Assembly (NCBI RefSeq): GCF_900197855.1
Contig: NZ_FZMQ01000017.1
Coordinates: 62,001 to 126,000, forward strand
DNA length: 64,000 bases
Source: Helicobacter cynogastricus
GTDB taxonomy: Bacteria > Campylobacterota > Campylobacteria > Campylobacterales > Helicobacteraceae
Reading direction: 5' to 3'
Position numbers and translations under genes: made by a program. The notes below the pieces were generated by a model. That model saw only the letters and a list, made by a program, of their open reading frames with translations. It did not search any database and was not told the DNA's origin. Each line of letters begins with the position of its first letter. Position 1 is the first letter of the stretch. Positions 17,401 through 25,181 of this stretch are shown one piece after another.

Positions 17401-17858
17401 CATATCCCTTTTACACCAGTGGGCTTAACATCTACCGCTACGATGAGGCATTGATAGAGGGGGAGAACATCTATTTATCAACGGGAGGGAATGCGCTCGT
17501 GCAATTTTACGAGGGGGAAAGCGCTTACTCTACGGATACTTATGTCATCGCCAGCAACGACCCCACCCGTTTGAAAACAAAATACCTTTTTTATGTGCTT
17601 AACATGCAAACGGACTATATCAACACCCATTTATTTAAGGGCATGGGGCTTAAGCATTTGCAAAAAGGGGACTTTAAAGCCCTTAAAATCCCCTTGCCCC
17701 CTTTAGAAGTGCAAGAGCAAATCATCGCTAAGTGCGCCCAAGTAGAAAAACGCTACGAGCAGGTGCGTATGAGTGTGGAGCAGTATAAGGCCTTGATTTT
17801 AGCCGTGCTAGAGGCGTGCGGAGTGTGCGGTGCGAAAAATGGGGGGGGGGGGGGGTAG
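14469..17858 (+). CDS. Single-chain (Type IIG-like) restriction-modification enzyme with first target-recognition unit
   Basis: An 1129-residue enzyme. Residues 100-140 hold a PD-(D/E)xK-type nuclease pattern (a D in YGDILLLD, then LALIENKTYG). The N6-adenine methylase core has motif I VLDFACGAGHFL near residue 465 and motif IV SNPPYS near residue 545. From about residue 945 there is an HsdS-like target-recognition unit (WRLVKLGELI ... LKIPLPPLEVQEQI) followed by a coiled coil. There is no helicase domain, so it is Type IIG-like rather than Type I. It ends inside a G15 tract: the last residues are five glycines and then a stop. With 16 or 13 G residues it would read on into a second recognition unit. 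Confidence 0.85.
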   Translation: MITEHNLKDILNTLGFKIRKGEVFECNYPNNAQICVDFNAKSIAYTPQDPRFKEGQYPSLEHPSTGFIIHRNTTTNFSSNENFVCLIAVHKLLEKGYAPEHIILEPTFKIGHGQQVYGDILLLDQEFNPLALIENKTYGAEFSKAWNATLKNGDQLFSYYAVHKTPYLCLLTFKDAHATDMRLISMQDNPKHLERLNRDCKQEDKKRGFADPSNTNAKSYFEVWSQTYSNAFTTKGLFEEDIQAYRIGKEKYGLQDLSVVSASQIAGIYHEFATILRHHSIGNYENSFYILVDLFLCKVIDEIKNPNDLQFTYKGVVADNPFAYCDRLLNLYEMGVQELFHKKVINVKKSAIGDLFKEAQRYEGKFKEKLDDIFDQQKYFNIKKFNFIEVENSEEFYLNFKVLVQVAGLIQDLHLSKSEHNQFLGDLFEGFLNRSIHQTEGRFFTPMPITNFIIHSLPPLPNNPKVLDFACGAGHFLTEIMARYPDTQVHGIEKNKDLSKVAKLACIFHNSNSQSQVIFQDALDFIAPRYAKNFELASFDCILSNPPYSVKGFLSTLEASALNPFSLKSSIDPKSYENNSSIECFFIERAWHFLKKGGIFALILPVSILQKGGIYEKTRSLLLERFRLLCIVELNSRTFGSTGTQTIILFAQKVQKYNTDLLNALVKANFEEKELVGDFKQTAFLKEYCAFMHYPLEDFKAFLSQRALSPALQAHAIFSEYHNDFKAKEPKVFKRKQPSEGLKKTWLTSAQDKRKQNTYLKSPEYQERLERWQNEQFYEDIYTLELDKMRAFALSKEEEVLILKSPPDKKSDNKSNKAQIVAFLGYDWSNRKGDEGIKYLSDQASAQDLDHEVLSNIASIKHIQTPLYNPSDPSDPSKLAHALKSFMRSMLENTPHPNLPRYINPNPDGYQLFSTPLSELIDFSKSVLDKAISLNPKQEAINPFEGGKWRLVKLGELILERAKSKIQVNQAKDNKEGAYPFYTSGLNIYRYDEALIEGENIYLSTGGNALVQFYEGESAYSTDTYVIASNDPTRLKTKYLFYVLNMQTDYINTHLFKGMGLKHLQKGDFKALKIPLPPLEVQEQIIAKCAQVEKRYEQVRMSVEQYKALILAVLEACGVCGAKNGGGGG

Positions 17859-18550
17859 AAAGTGCCCTTAAAATCCTAGAGACCCTAGCCACCCTAAACC
17901 TAGAGGCAACACAGCCCACAGACCCCAAGTTAGAGGAGCTCAAAAGCTTAGTCCAAGATTTACCTAACCCACCAGCTGAGGGGTGGGAAATGGTGCGCCT
18001 TAGCAACCCCGAGCAATTCCATTTAAGCATAGGCAAACGGGTTTTAGACAGCGAGCTAAACCCACAGGGCAAAATCCCCGTTTATAGCGCCAATGTTACT
18101 AAACCTTTCGGCTATATCAGCCATGAGTTGCTAGAGGATTACAATAGCGATTGTGTGCTGTGGGGCATTGACGGGGATTGGATGACCGCCTACATACCAA
18201 AAGAAACCCCCTTTTACCCGACCGACCATTGCGGAGTTTTACGCCCCCTTGATCCCAACATTAAGGCTAGGGTTTTGTGCCACGCCCTGCACCAAGTCGG
18301 GCAAGAACAAGGCTTTTGCCGCAACTTACGCGCCTCACTCCAAAGAGTGAAAGACCTTAAAATCCCCCTCCCACCCCTAGCAGCCCAAGAGCAGATCGCA
18401 AGTGTCCTAAGCCAAATTGAGCAAGAAATTGAGCGCCTAGATCGCCAAATCGCCACTCTTGAGGGACAAGAACAAGAGATTTTAAAAGAGTTTTTAGGCG
18501 CAGAAGAGAGAGAGAGAGAGAGAGATCGCAAAAACTTAAAACAATCTTAG
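17816..18550 (+). CDS. Second target-recognition unit of the restriction enzyme (currently out of frame)
   Basis: A frame offset from the upstream enzyme by the G15 tract. It has an HsdS-type unit: GWEMVRLSNPEQFHLSIG, a variable middle, then VKDLKIPLPPLAAQEQIASVL and a Glu/Arg coiled coil. A GTG at 17816 exists but has no ribosome site and lies within the end of the first gene, so independent translation is doubtful. It is best read as the extension added when the G tract has 16 or 13 residues. The frame ends at 18550, 24 bases after the (AG)10 repeat, which in turn controls access to the third unit. Confidence 0.7.
   Translation: MRSVRCEKWGGGGVESALKILETLATLNLEATQPTDPKLEELKSLVQDLPNPPAEGWEMVRLSNPEQFHLSIGKRVLDSELNPQGKIPVYSANVTKPFGYISHELLEDYNSDCVLWGIDGDWMTAYIPKETPFYPTDHCGVLRPLDPNIKARVLCHALHQVGQEQGFCRNLRASLQRVKDLKIPLPPLAAQEQIASVLSQIEQEIERLDRQIATLEGQEQEILKEFLGAEERERERDRKNLKQS
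17841..17855 (+). repeat. Poly-G tract (G15) at the junction of recognition units 1 and 2
   Basis: Fifteen G residues directly before the stop codon of the restriction enzyme. In the present length the protein ends here. Lengths of 16 or 13 keep the frame open into the next unit; 14 ends a few codons later. This is a classic phase-variation tract. Confidence 0.95.
18505..18524 (+). repeat. (AG)10 dinucleotide repeat between recognition units 2 and 3
   Basis: Ten AG units inside the coiled-coil end of unit 2. With ten copies the frame stops at 18550. Nine or twelve copies would shift into the frame that continues through unit 3 to 19257. Confidence 0.92.
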
Positions 18551-19257
18551 AAAAACTAGAGCGCGCCAAAGCCCTCAAAGAGTCTTGCCTCGCCCTTCTC
18601 ACCCACGCCCTAGAAAAAGCGGGGCTAAAACCCACCCTAGCCACGCTTTTAGACAATTTACCCACACCCCCCGCCAGCGGGTGGGATTGTGTCAAATTGG
18701 GGGCACATTGTCTCATTAACCAACACAGCCACAACCCCAGCCTTGAGAGCCAAGAATACCGCTACATCGATATTGACTGCATAGAAAAAGGCACGGGCAA
18801 AATCCGCCTAAACCCTCCCATAGCGGGCAACCAACTCCCCACAAGGGCGCGCCGTCTAGCCCCTGCTGATAGTGTCGCTATCTCTAGCGTGCGCCCCTAC
18901 CTAAAGGGCTTTGCCTACATTGAGGCAAGCATGCCAAATACCCTATTTTCTACAGGCTTTGCGATTTTGCAGGGCAAAGAGAGTCTAAACTCTAAATTCT
19001 TGTATCTCTTATTCATGTTTTCAGCAGATTTAATGCGCCAAATGGAGGAGCGCATGCCTAAAGCCTCTTACCCAAGCCTCAATACAGAGGACTTTAACGC
19101 CCTTAAAATCCCCCTTCCACCCTTGCAAGTGCAAGAGCAGATTGTGCGGATTGTAGAGAGTTTGCAAACCCAAATAGACACCCTACAAATCCAAATTCAA
19201 GATCGCAGCATAGCCACACAAAGCATTTTAAACAAACATTTACACTTTGCAGAATGA
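18526..19257 (+). CDS. Third target-recognition unit of the restriction enzyme (currently out of frame)
   Basis: The open frame entered if the (AG)10 repeat changes by one unit. After a helical linker it has GWDCVKLGAHCLINQHSHN and a variable region with TGFAILQG. It closes with FNALKIPLPPLQVQEQIVRI and a coiled coil ending in HLHFAE. The PLPP..VQEQI signature occurs in all three units. The only candidate internal start (TTG 18697) has no ribosome site, so I infer it is expressed only as part of the longer fusion. The next gene is convergent (its 3' end is at 19315), with a 57-base gap. Confidence 0.65.
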   Translation, partial: SQKLKTILEKLERAKALKESCLALLTHALEKAGLKPTLATLLDNLPTPPASGWDCVKLGAHCLINQHSHNPSLESQEYRYIDIDCIEKGTGKIRLNPPIAGNQLPTRARRLAPADSVAISSVRPYLKGFAYIEASMPNTLFSTGFAILQGKESLNSKFLYLLFMFSADLMRQMEERMPKASYPSLNTEDFNALKIPLPPLQVQEQIVRIVESLQTQIDTLQIQIQDRSIATQSILNKHLHFAE

Positions 19258-19314
19258 GAATATTCAACATGTTAAAACTTATGAATTTAAGTTAATGGTG
19301 GTCAAAACTTCTCA

Positions 19315-21498
19315 TTAACATATTCCTAAAGCCTCTTTTAACACCCGATCAAAAGAGTTAAATACATCGCCTAGGTCAATAGGATAACTCTCTTTGCCAA
19401 TGTGAATCTTTTTATTTTGGCTATCCGCACAAACGCGTTTGTTATGGATTTTAAAGTGGGTGCTTTTGGGATAGTCTTTTTCTTTATTATCATTAATGTA
19501 GGGACTAAGCCCGGCAGCATTTTTTTCTTGGCAATAAAGATAAAAGCCATACCCCAATAGATCAAGAGCTGTGCTGTAAAAAAGCTTTGTCCCATTGCAA
19601 AGCAATACCCTGATCACCACGCTATCGTGCCATTCAAAAGCAATGCGACGGCTTCTTGGGGCAATGTCTTTTTTGGCATTTACAAATTCAAATAACCCTT
19701 TTTGTTTAATCAAGAGTTGATCCCACCACTCCCTTTGTAAAAATGCGTTGCTGTTGGTGTAGTCTGCCCAAAAATTATGCATGTCCTTTTCTAGGTCTCC
19801 CGCTCCGCTTAACCTATCCAAGAATGTTTTAAAGTAGGGGAGTCCCGTATTAAATCGCCCCTCTAAAAGATCATGGAGCGCATCGCGATCTAAGAAGTGC
19901 TGGGTGGGGTTGTTGCCATAAAAGTAATTGGTGTAATAAAAGCTATAATTCCCCACGCATAAAAACGCCCTTTGGAATAGGCAAAAGTGTTGGTCTAAAA
20001 AATCCGCACTATAAATTTGTGTGGTGAGGGTGGCATATTTTTGGAACTTCTCTAGGTTGGGAGAGTTGTAGTTGGAGTTTTTGCTAAATGGGGTCTGTTC
20101 ATCAAAGTGTGTATCGCTAAAATTGAGCAAAAAATCCACCCAACCACACAAAAACTTATGATTGCTAGTTTCATTGAGGATTGCCTCCCACCCCTGCTTG
20201 GTTTGGCGATCTTGTAAAATCAAGCGGGCTTTGCGCACTTCAAGAGCGTAAATTTCAGAATGGAAACTATGGGTGGGGTGTTGGTCTAAGAAGCGGTAAA
20301 TATCCTGTGCACCCGGGGCAATAAAATTGAATAATTGCCCAAAACTCTTAAGGCTTGTGGGGTCGCCTAAGCGGTGGTTTTCAATGAAGTGCTTACACAC
20401 CCGCCAATAATCTTGAAAGGCTTCTTGGCTAGGCTTTGGATAATGTTGGGCTAGAGCTAAGAGGGCAAAAAAATAGCAAATCTTTTTATACTCCAAACTC
20501 TTATACTTTTCTTTCTCTGTTTCTAAATGGAAAAAACTAGCCTTGATATTGAAAAAGTCTTGGGCACTGTGCACTACCAGTAAATCCATGGCATGATCTA
20601 AGGTTTGGATATGTGGCAACTCTTGCAAGGGCGCATAAAACTCATTGATGGGCTTGTTAGGATCAATGGCTTCGCTAATATCCCCTTTGGTCATTTCGCT
20701 ATCCAAACAAAAAAAGATATTGGCATAATGCAAAAAACATAGGCCCCTACTATCCAAATTTTTGGGGTCTCCTCCAAAAAAGTAATCGCTCCATTTATTG
20801 TCTATGCTTTCTAATAGGCTAGCGGGTATGCCCTCTTTGGTTTCCATAAAGGCCTTTAGGTTTTCATAGGGGCTAAGTTGCTTGCCTCTAGCGTTCATCT
20901 TAATGTAAAGTTCTTCGCCTAGCTTAAATTCTTCCATGTCAAAGACATTAAAAGTGATGCGCTCCAAGTGTTCTAGGGTGATGTTGGGGCATTTTTCATA
21001 TTGTGCATGGATTAAATCTAGCATGTGCAACATGGCTTTGATGGTGGGATCGTTATTTAAGTCATCTTGCCCCCCAAAAGTTCCCCCCATACTCTTAATG
21101 GCTTTGCTGGGGGTTTGTCCGTCCAAATCAAAATCCTTTTTGATCAGATTTTGGCAAAAATTTTTGGAGCTAGCACGGGTAGCGTAGGTAAATTTCTTAA
21201 GCAAGGCGCGCACCTCATCTAGCTGATTGGCTCTCTTGTAGCCATAAAAATACAAGAGCCAAAGCGTGGTTAGGCGTTGTTGCCCATCAATGGGGATAAA
21301 GCTATGATTTTCTTGATAGCCATAAATAAAATCCAAATGCAGGTTCTGCCCCGTTTTTAGGGTATAGAACAAAACCTCTAAAAAGCCTTTAGCCGTACTC
21401 TCTTGACTATTGCGTCCTTGTGCATAGTCTCTTTGCAACATGGGGATTTTGATCGCTTGGTAGTTTTCTAAAAACTGTTTAAAAGAAAAAACTTGCAT
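19315..21498 (-). CDS. DUF262 protein without HNH domain (GmrS/RloF-like), second gene of a DUF262 pair
   Basis: A 727-residue protein with a DUF262 (ParB/Srx-like) N-terminus: IKIPMLQRDYAQGR near residue 18 and IPIDGQQRLTTLW near residue 72. The rest is a long helical region, and no DUF1524 HNH motif is visible. DUF262 proteins are NTP-dependent restriction components, as in GmrSD and SspE, and one (RloF) is tied to Type I restriction loci in Campylobacter. The ATG at 21496-21498 overlaps the stop of the preceding gene (TGATG), so the two are translationally coupled. The gene converges on the phase-variable restriction enzyme. The role as anti-phage component is inferred. Confidence 0.7.
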   Translation of the reverse strand: MQVFSFKQFLENYQAIKIPMLQRDYAQGRNSQESTAKGFLEVLFYTLKTGQNLHLDFIYGYQENHSFIPIDGQQRLTTLWLLYFYGYKRANQLDEVRALLKKFTYATRASSKNFCQNLIKKDFDLDGQTPSKAIKSMGGTFGGQDDLNNDPTIKAMLHMLDLIHAQYEKCPNITLEHLERITFNVFDMEEFKLGEELYIKMNARGKQLSPYENLKAFMETKEGIPASLLESIDNKWSDYFFGGDPKNLDSRGLCFLHYANIFFCLDSEMTKGDISEAIDPNKPINEFYAPLQELPHIQTLDHAMDLLVVHSAQDFFNIKASFFHLETEKEKYKSLEYKKICYFFALLALAQHYPKPSQEAFQDYWRVCKHFIENHRLGDPTSLKSFGQLFNFIAPGAQDIYRFLDQHPTHSFHSEIYALEVRKARLILQDRQTKQGWEAILNETSNHKFLCGWVDFLLNFSDTHFDEQTPFSKNSNYNSPNLEKFQKYATLTTQIYSADFLDQHFCLFQRAFLCVGNYSFYYTNYFYGNNPTQHFLDRDALHDLLEGRFNTGLPYFKTFLDRLSGAGDLEKDMHNFWADYTNSNAFLQREWWDQLLIKQKGLFEFVNAKKDIAPRSRRIAFEWHDSVVIRVLLCNGTKLFYSTALDLLGYGFYLYCQEKNAAGLSPYINDNKEKDYPKSTHFKIHNKRVCADSQNKKIHIGKESYPIDLGDVFNSFDRVLKEALGIC

Positions 21499-21692
21499 CA
21501 GGCCTCCAAGTATTTTTTTAGATATTTCTTAATTTCCTTAAGATAATCTTCTCGATCGGTGCTGGTAAAAACATCAGCGCAGTCTTTTTTGGTGGAAAAT
21601 TCTTTGTTAAAAACCTTTTGAGTCGTGATGGGGATGAGTCTATCTTGTTTTTGTAGCTCTAGGATTTCTGATCGCTTACGGGTAAAATCCAA
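21498..21692 (-). pseudogene. C-terminal tail of the upstream DUF262-DUF1524 protein, separated by a frameshift
   Basis: A 64-residue frame beginning FTRKRSEILELQKQDRLIP. This is the usual continuation of a DUF1524 domain after NLTLLDKRTNSKI. One added A on the minus strand (in the T5 run at 21693-21697 on the plus strand) would join it to the 515-residue frame upstream. It has no ribosome site of its own. It ends at a TGA that overlaps the start of the next DUF262 gene, so translation of the second gene would normally depend on reading this tail. Confidence 0.7.
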
Positions 21693-23203
21693 TTTTTGAT
21701 TTTACTATTGGTGCGTTTGTCTAATAGGGTGAGGTTAGAAATGCGGTGCATATTCTCATCATCTTTGAAATTTTGATCGATACGCTCAAACAACGCTTCT
21801 AAATCTTTTAAAGAGACATTCTCAAGCCGTTTCAAAGTTTCTTGAATTGCTTTGTTCAGTTCGGCATTCTCGATATGCTGCGACACCTCTTGAAGCCATT
21901 TTTTGACTTGATCGGTTTGCCCTTTGGCAATATTTTCAGTAATGCTTTGGGAGTTTTGCGCATAAATGTGCTCTAAACTCCATTTTTCCAGCACAAAGCG
22001 GTTAAATTTAAAGCAATCTGAGATCTTTTGATCGATTAGGAACTCGAGGTTAAAGAGCAAGAGCAATGTCTGCAACGCGTTATTGTCTTTAGGGTATTGC
22101 AGGTCTTCTATTTTTATTTTTTCCTTTCTATTTTGCAAACATGCACGGGCTTTCTTTGCCACTTCCGCAGACAAAAACACAGCAAATTGGTCGTTATTTT
22201 TGACATTTAACCATGCTTGGTATATTTTGTAAATCTCCATCCCCTCTAAAGTCAAAAAACCCAAATAATGAAAAATTTCGCGATGTGGATGCTCCTTAGA
22301 GGCAAAACCAGAGAGGGTGTCTATGGCTTCTTTGAGTTTTTCCCACTCCTCTTCCATCCCTTCTTGACCTTTTTCTTGGTAGATGTGGTAAAAATGTTCA
22401 AATAGATAGCGATCTTTGCCCGTTGGTTTCACAATGGCTTTTAAATAAATCTCCACTCTTTGGATATCATCACGCAAAACCCCCTCCCCCAAGATGTCTT
22501 TTTCATGGATAGGGCTTAAGACACAATAGATAAAATCGCGTTCAGCACGGGCTTTCTTCTCATGGTCATACCAAAAATTCGATCGCTCTTTTAGCGTATC
22601 CTCATCATCTTTGAGATCTTTATTAAAAAATAAGGCTTTGATGATCTCGGCTTCTTCTAAAGGGATTTTACCACTGTTAAGTCGTCTAAAAACCTCATTT
22701 TCCTCATCCTGTGTTTCATACCAAAGCACCTTGCAATCATCAAGCAAAGTTCTTAGGAAGGCCTGTTTATCGTGTTCTTTAGCCTTAAAGAACTCTTGAA
22801 TAGTCTGGTAAGCCTTGACAAAATGGTAAAAATCAATGTTGGTTTCTTGCTCCGGACTTTCCAGGCGGTTGGCGATGTCTTCTAAAAATCCCGCACTCTG
22901 CGGGCGGGTTTGGTAGGCGATTTTAAAATGGCTTTGACCTTCCAAAAACTTAATGATCAAAAAGATCGTGGTTAGGCGTTGTTGCCCATCGATCACACGA
23001 TACCTATCCCCCTCTTTTTGCACCACTACGGGTTGCAAACAATAAAACTCCGCCCCTTTAGAATTTTGTCTGAAATCCCAAATATCACCTAAGAGATCCC
23101 CCACCTCCTGATCCCTCCAGCGATACCCCCTCTGGTAACTGGGCACAAAAAAATCAAAATTTTCAAGTTCTTTGAGCGTGCGCAAACTCTTCACTTCTTC
23201 CAT
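21659..23203 (-). CDS. DUF262-DUF1524 protein (GmrSD-like nuclease), truncated by a frameshift
   Basis: A 514-residue frame. The N-terminal DUF262 motifs are VPSYQRGYRWRDQEV and YRVIDGQQRLTTIF near residues 22 and 70. The C-terminal DUF1524 nuclease is marked by WSLEHIYAQNSQ near residue 408 and by ISNLTLLDKRTNSKIK. The last residues (LPVSDQKS) are out of register; the true tail lies in the next frame (21498-21692). I chose the ATG at 23201-23203 because AAGGAT lies upstream. Known relatives cut modified phage DNA using NTP. The gene diverges from speA and heads a two-gene DUF262 operon. The frameshift may be real, a slippage state or a sequencing error. Confidence 0.75.
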   Translation of the reverse strand: MEEVKSLRTLKELENFDFFVPSYQRGYRWRDQEVGDLLGDIWDFRQNSKGAEFYCLQPVVVQKEGDRYRVIDGQQRLTTIFLIIKFLEGQSHFKIAYQTRPQSAGFLEDIANRLESPEQETNIDFYHFVKAYQTIQEFFKAKEHDKQAFLRTLLDDCKVLWYETQDEENEVFRRLNSGKIPLEEAEIIKALFFNKDLKDDEDTLKERSNFWYDHEKKARAERDFIYCVLSPIHEKDILGEGVLRDDIQRVEIYLKAIVKPTGKDRYLFEHFYHIYQEKGQEGMEEEWEKLKEAIDTLSGFASKEHPHREIFHYLGFLTLEGMEIYKIYQAWLNVKNNDQFAVFLSAEVAKKARACLQNRKEKIKIEDLQYPKDNNALQTLLLLFNLEFLIDQKISDCFKFNRFVLEKWSLEHIYAQNSQSITENIAKGQTDQVKKWLQEVSQHIENAELNKAIQETLKRLENVSLKDLEALFERIDQNFKDDENMHRISNLTLLDKRTNSKIKNWILPVSDQKS

Positions 23204-23271
23204 CAAATATCCTTCAACTAAATCGCTATGAGTTATATCTTAAGGAATCCAACATAACTCCCCATTTCTGC

Positions 23272-23277
23272 TATACT
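23272..23277 (+). promoter_or_regulatory. Extended -10 promoter element for speA
   Basis: TATACT preceded by TGC, 24 bases before the ATG of speA, giving a leader of less than 20 bases with an AAGGGG ribosome site. Confidence 0.55.
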
Positions 23278-23300
23278 GCCCCTTTTTTTAAGGGGTGTGT

Positions 23301-25181
23301 ATGCAAACTTATGGCTTGGATTATTGGGGTAGAGAGGATTTTTGCATTGATGAGGGTTTGGTAAAGGTGAATGCGGGGGCGCGCCCAAGCCTTATAGACA
23401 TTGTGCAAGACATGCGCGAACAGGGCTTTAAGGGGCCTTTGCTATTACGCTTCCCCCATCTGATTAGCAAGCAGGTTAACAAACTCTTTAACATGTTTTC
23501 TCAAGCCATCGAGCAATACCACTATAGCGGGGCGTTTAAAGCGGTTTTCCCCCTCAAGGTAAACCACATGCCCCATTTTGTGTTGCCCTTAGTGGAAATT
23601 TCCAAACGCTTTAAGGGTTGTTATGGTTTAGAGGCGGGCAGTAAAGCCGAGTTGATTTTAGCGATGAGCTATGTCCAAGAAGGCGCGCCCATCACGGTCA
23701 ATGGCTTTAAAGATCGTGAGATGATCGAGTTGGGCTTTATTGCTGCTAGCATGGGCGCAGACATCACTCTAACCATTGAAGGGCTCAACGAACTTAAGAC
23801 TATCTTAGAGGTGGCGCGCGCGCGTGGGATTGGGAGCAGTAAGCTCTGCCCTAAAATTGGAATTCGCGTGCGCTTGCACAGCTCTGGAGTGGGGATGTGG
23901 GCCAAGAGCACGGGTATCCATGCTAAGTTTGGGCTAGCCAGCACGGAGCTATTAGAGGCGATGCGCTTGTTAGAAGATCATGGCCTCACTGCGCAGTTGC
24001 GCATGATTCACTTCCACATCGGAAGCCAGATTAGCGACATCACCCCACTAAAAAAAGCCCTTAAGGAGGCGGGCAATATTTATGCCGAACTGCGCAAAAT
24101 GGGGGCGTTTAATTTGGATAGCGTGAATATTGGGGGTGGCTTGGCCATTGAGTACGCCCAACACAAGCACCAGTGTGAGCGCAACTACACCCTAGAGGAA
24201 TTTGCCGGGGATGTGGTGTTTTTGCTTAAAGAAATTGTCAAGCACAAGCAGGAGTTAGAACCTAATATTTTTATCGAATCGGGGCGTTTTATCAGCGCTA
24301 CGCATGCCGTGTTGGTCGCTCCTGTATTAGAGCTTTTTTCTCAAGATTATGATGAAAGCATTTTACACCTCAAGGAGCACAACCCCCCCCTAGTGGCCGA
24401 AATGGAAGATCTTTATCATAATATCAACGCCAAAAACGCCATTGAGTACTTGCATGACAGCTTAGAGCATATGGAATCACTCTTTACACTTTTTGATTTG
24501 GGTTATATTGATTTGCAAGATCGCAGTAATGCAGAGGTTTTAGGACACCTCATCATTAAAAAAGCTATCGGGTTTTTGCGCCACAAGGATCATAACGACA
24601 TTATCCGCATTCAAGAGCAGGTGCAAGAACGCTATTTGCTCAACTGCTCTTTTTTCCAAAGTTTGCCCGATTATTGGGGCTTGAAGCAGAGTTTCCCTGT
24701 GATGCCTTTGCACAAACTAGAGAGCGCACCTACACGAAGCGCGAGCCTGTGGGATATTACTTGTGATAGCGATGGAGAGATCAGTTTTAATAAAAATAAA
24801 CCCCTCTTTTTGCACGATGTGAATGTGCGCCAGGAGGAGTATTTTTTAGGCTTCTTTCTAGTGGGTGCTTACCAAGAGGTGCTAGGCATGCGTCATAATC
24901 TCTTCACTCACCCTACTGAATGCTGTGTGTATGTGCATGAGGTGGGTGAAAAAGAACCTTATTCTATTGAAAACATCATGCAGGCTCAGACAATCTTAGA
25001 CGCGTTGGAGGATTTGGACTACGACACTAAAGAGATCGAGCGGCTCTTAAAGCAAAAGATCGAAGAGAGCGCGCTTTTAGATTTGGAGGATAAACAAGAA
25101 ATACTTGGGCGACTCTATGTGATGCTCAGTGAAAATGGCTATTTGCGCACACTCGCCCCGCAGGAGCAAATATTAGCGTAA
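23301..25181 (+). CDS. speA: Biosynthetic arginine decarboxylase SpeA
   Basis: A 626-residue PLP enzyme of the alanine-racemase-fold decarboxylases. It converts arginine to agmatine, the start of polyamine synthesis. The lysine that binds PLP is in FPLKVNHM near residue 90. The phosphate-binding stretch VNIGGGLAIEY and ESGRFISATHA with the second-domain CDSDGEI motif all follow at the expected spacing. The ATG at 23301 fits the H. pylori N-terminus and is preceded by AAGGGG; an upstream GTG at 23295 is the alternative. The last 43 bases overlap the 3' end of lpxK on the other strand. Confidence 0.93.
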   Translation: MQTYGLDYWGREDFCIDEGLVKVNAGARPSLIDIVQDMREQGFKGPLLLRFPHLISKQVNKLFNMFSQAIEQYHYSGAFKAVFPLKVNHMPHFVLPLVEISKRFKGCYGLEAGSKAELILAMSYVQEGAPITVNGFKDREMIELGFIAASMGADITLTIEGLNELKTILEVARARGIGSSKLCPKIGIRVRLHSSGVGMWAKSTGIHAKFGLASTELLEAMRLLEDHGLTAQLRMIHFHIGSQISDITPLKKALKEAGNIYAELRKMGAFNLDSVNIGGGLAIEYAQHKHQCERNYTLEEFAGDVVFLLKEIVKHKQELEPNIFIESGRFISATHAVLVAPVLELFSQDYDESILHLKEHNPPLVAEMEDLYHNINAKNAIEYLHDSLEHMESLFTLFDLGYIDLQDRSNAEVLGHLIIKKAIGFLRHKDHNDIIRIQEQVQERYLLNCSFFQSLPDYWGLKQSFPVMPLHKLESAPTRSASLWDITCDSDGEISFNKNKPLFLHDVNVRQEEYFLGFFLVGAYQEVLGMRHNLFTHPTECCVYVHEVGEKEPYSIENIMQAQTILDALEDLDYDTKEIERLLKQKIEESALLDLEDKQEILGRLYVMLSENGYLRTLAPQEQILA

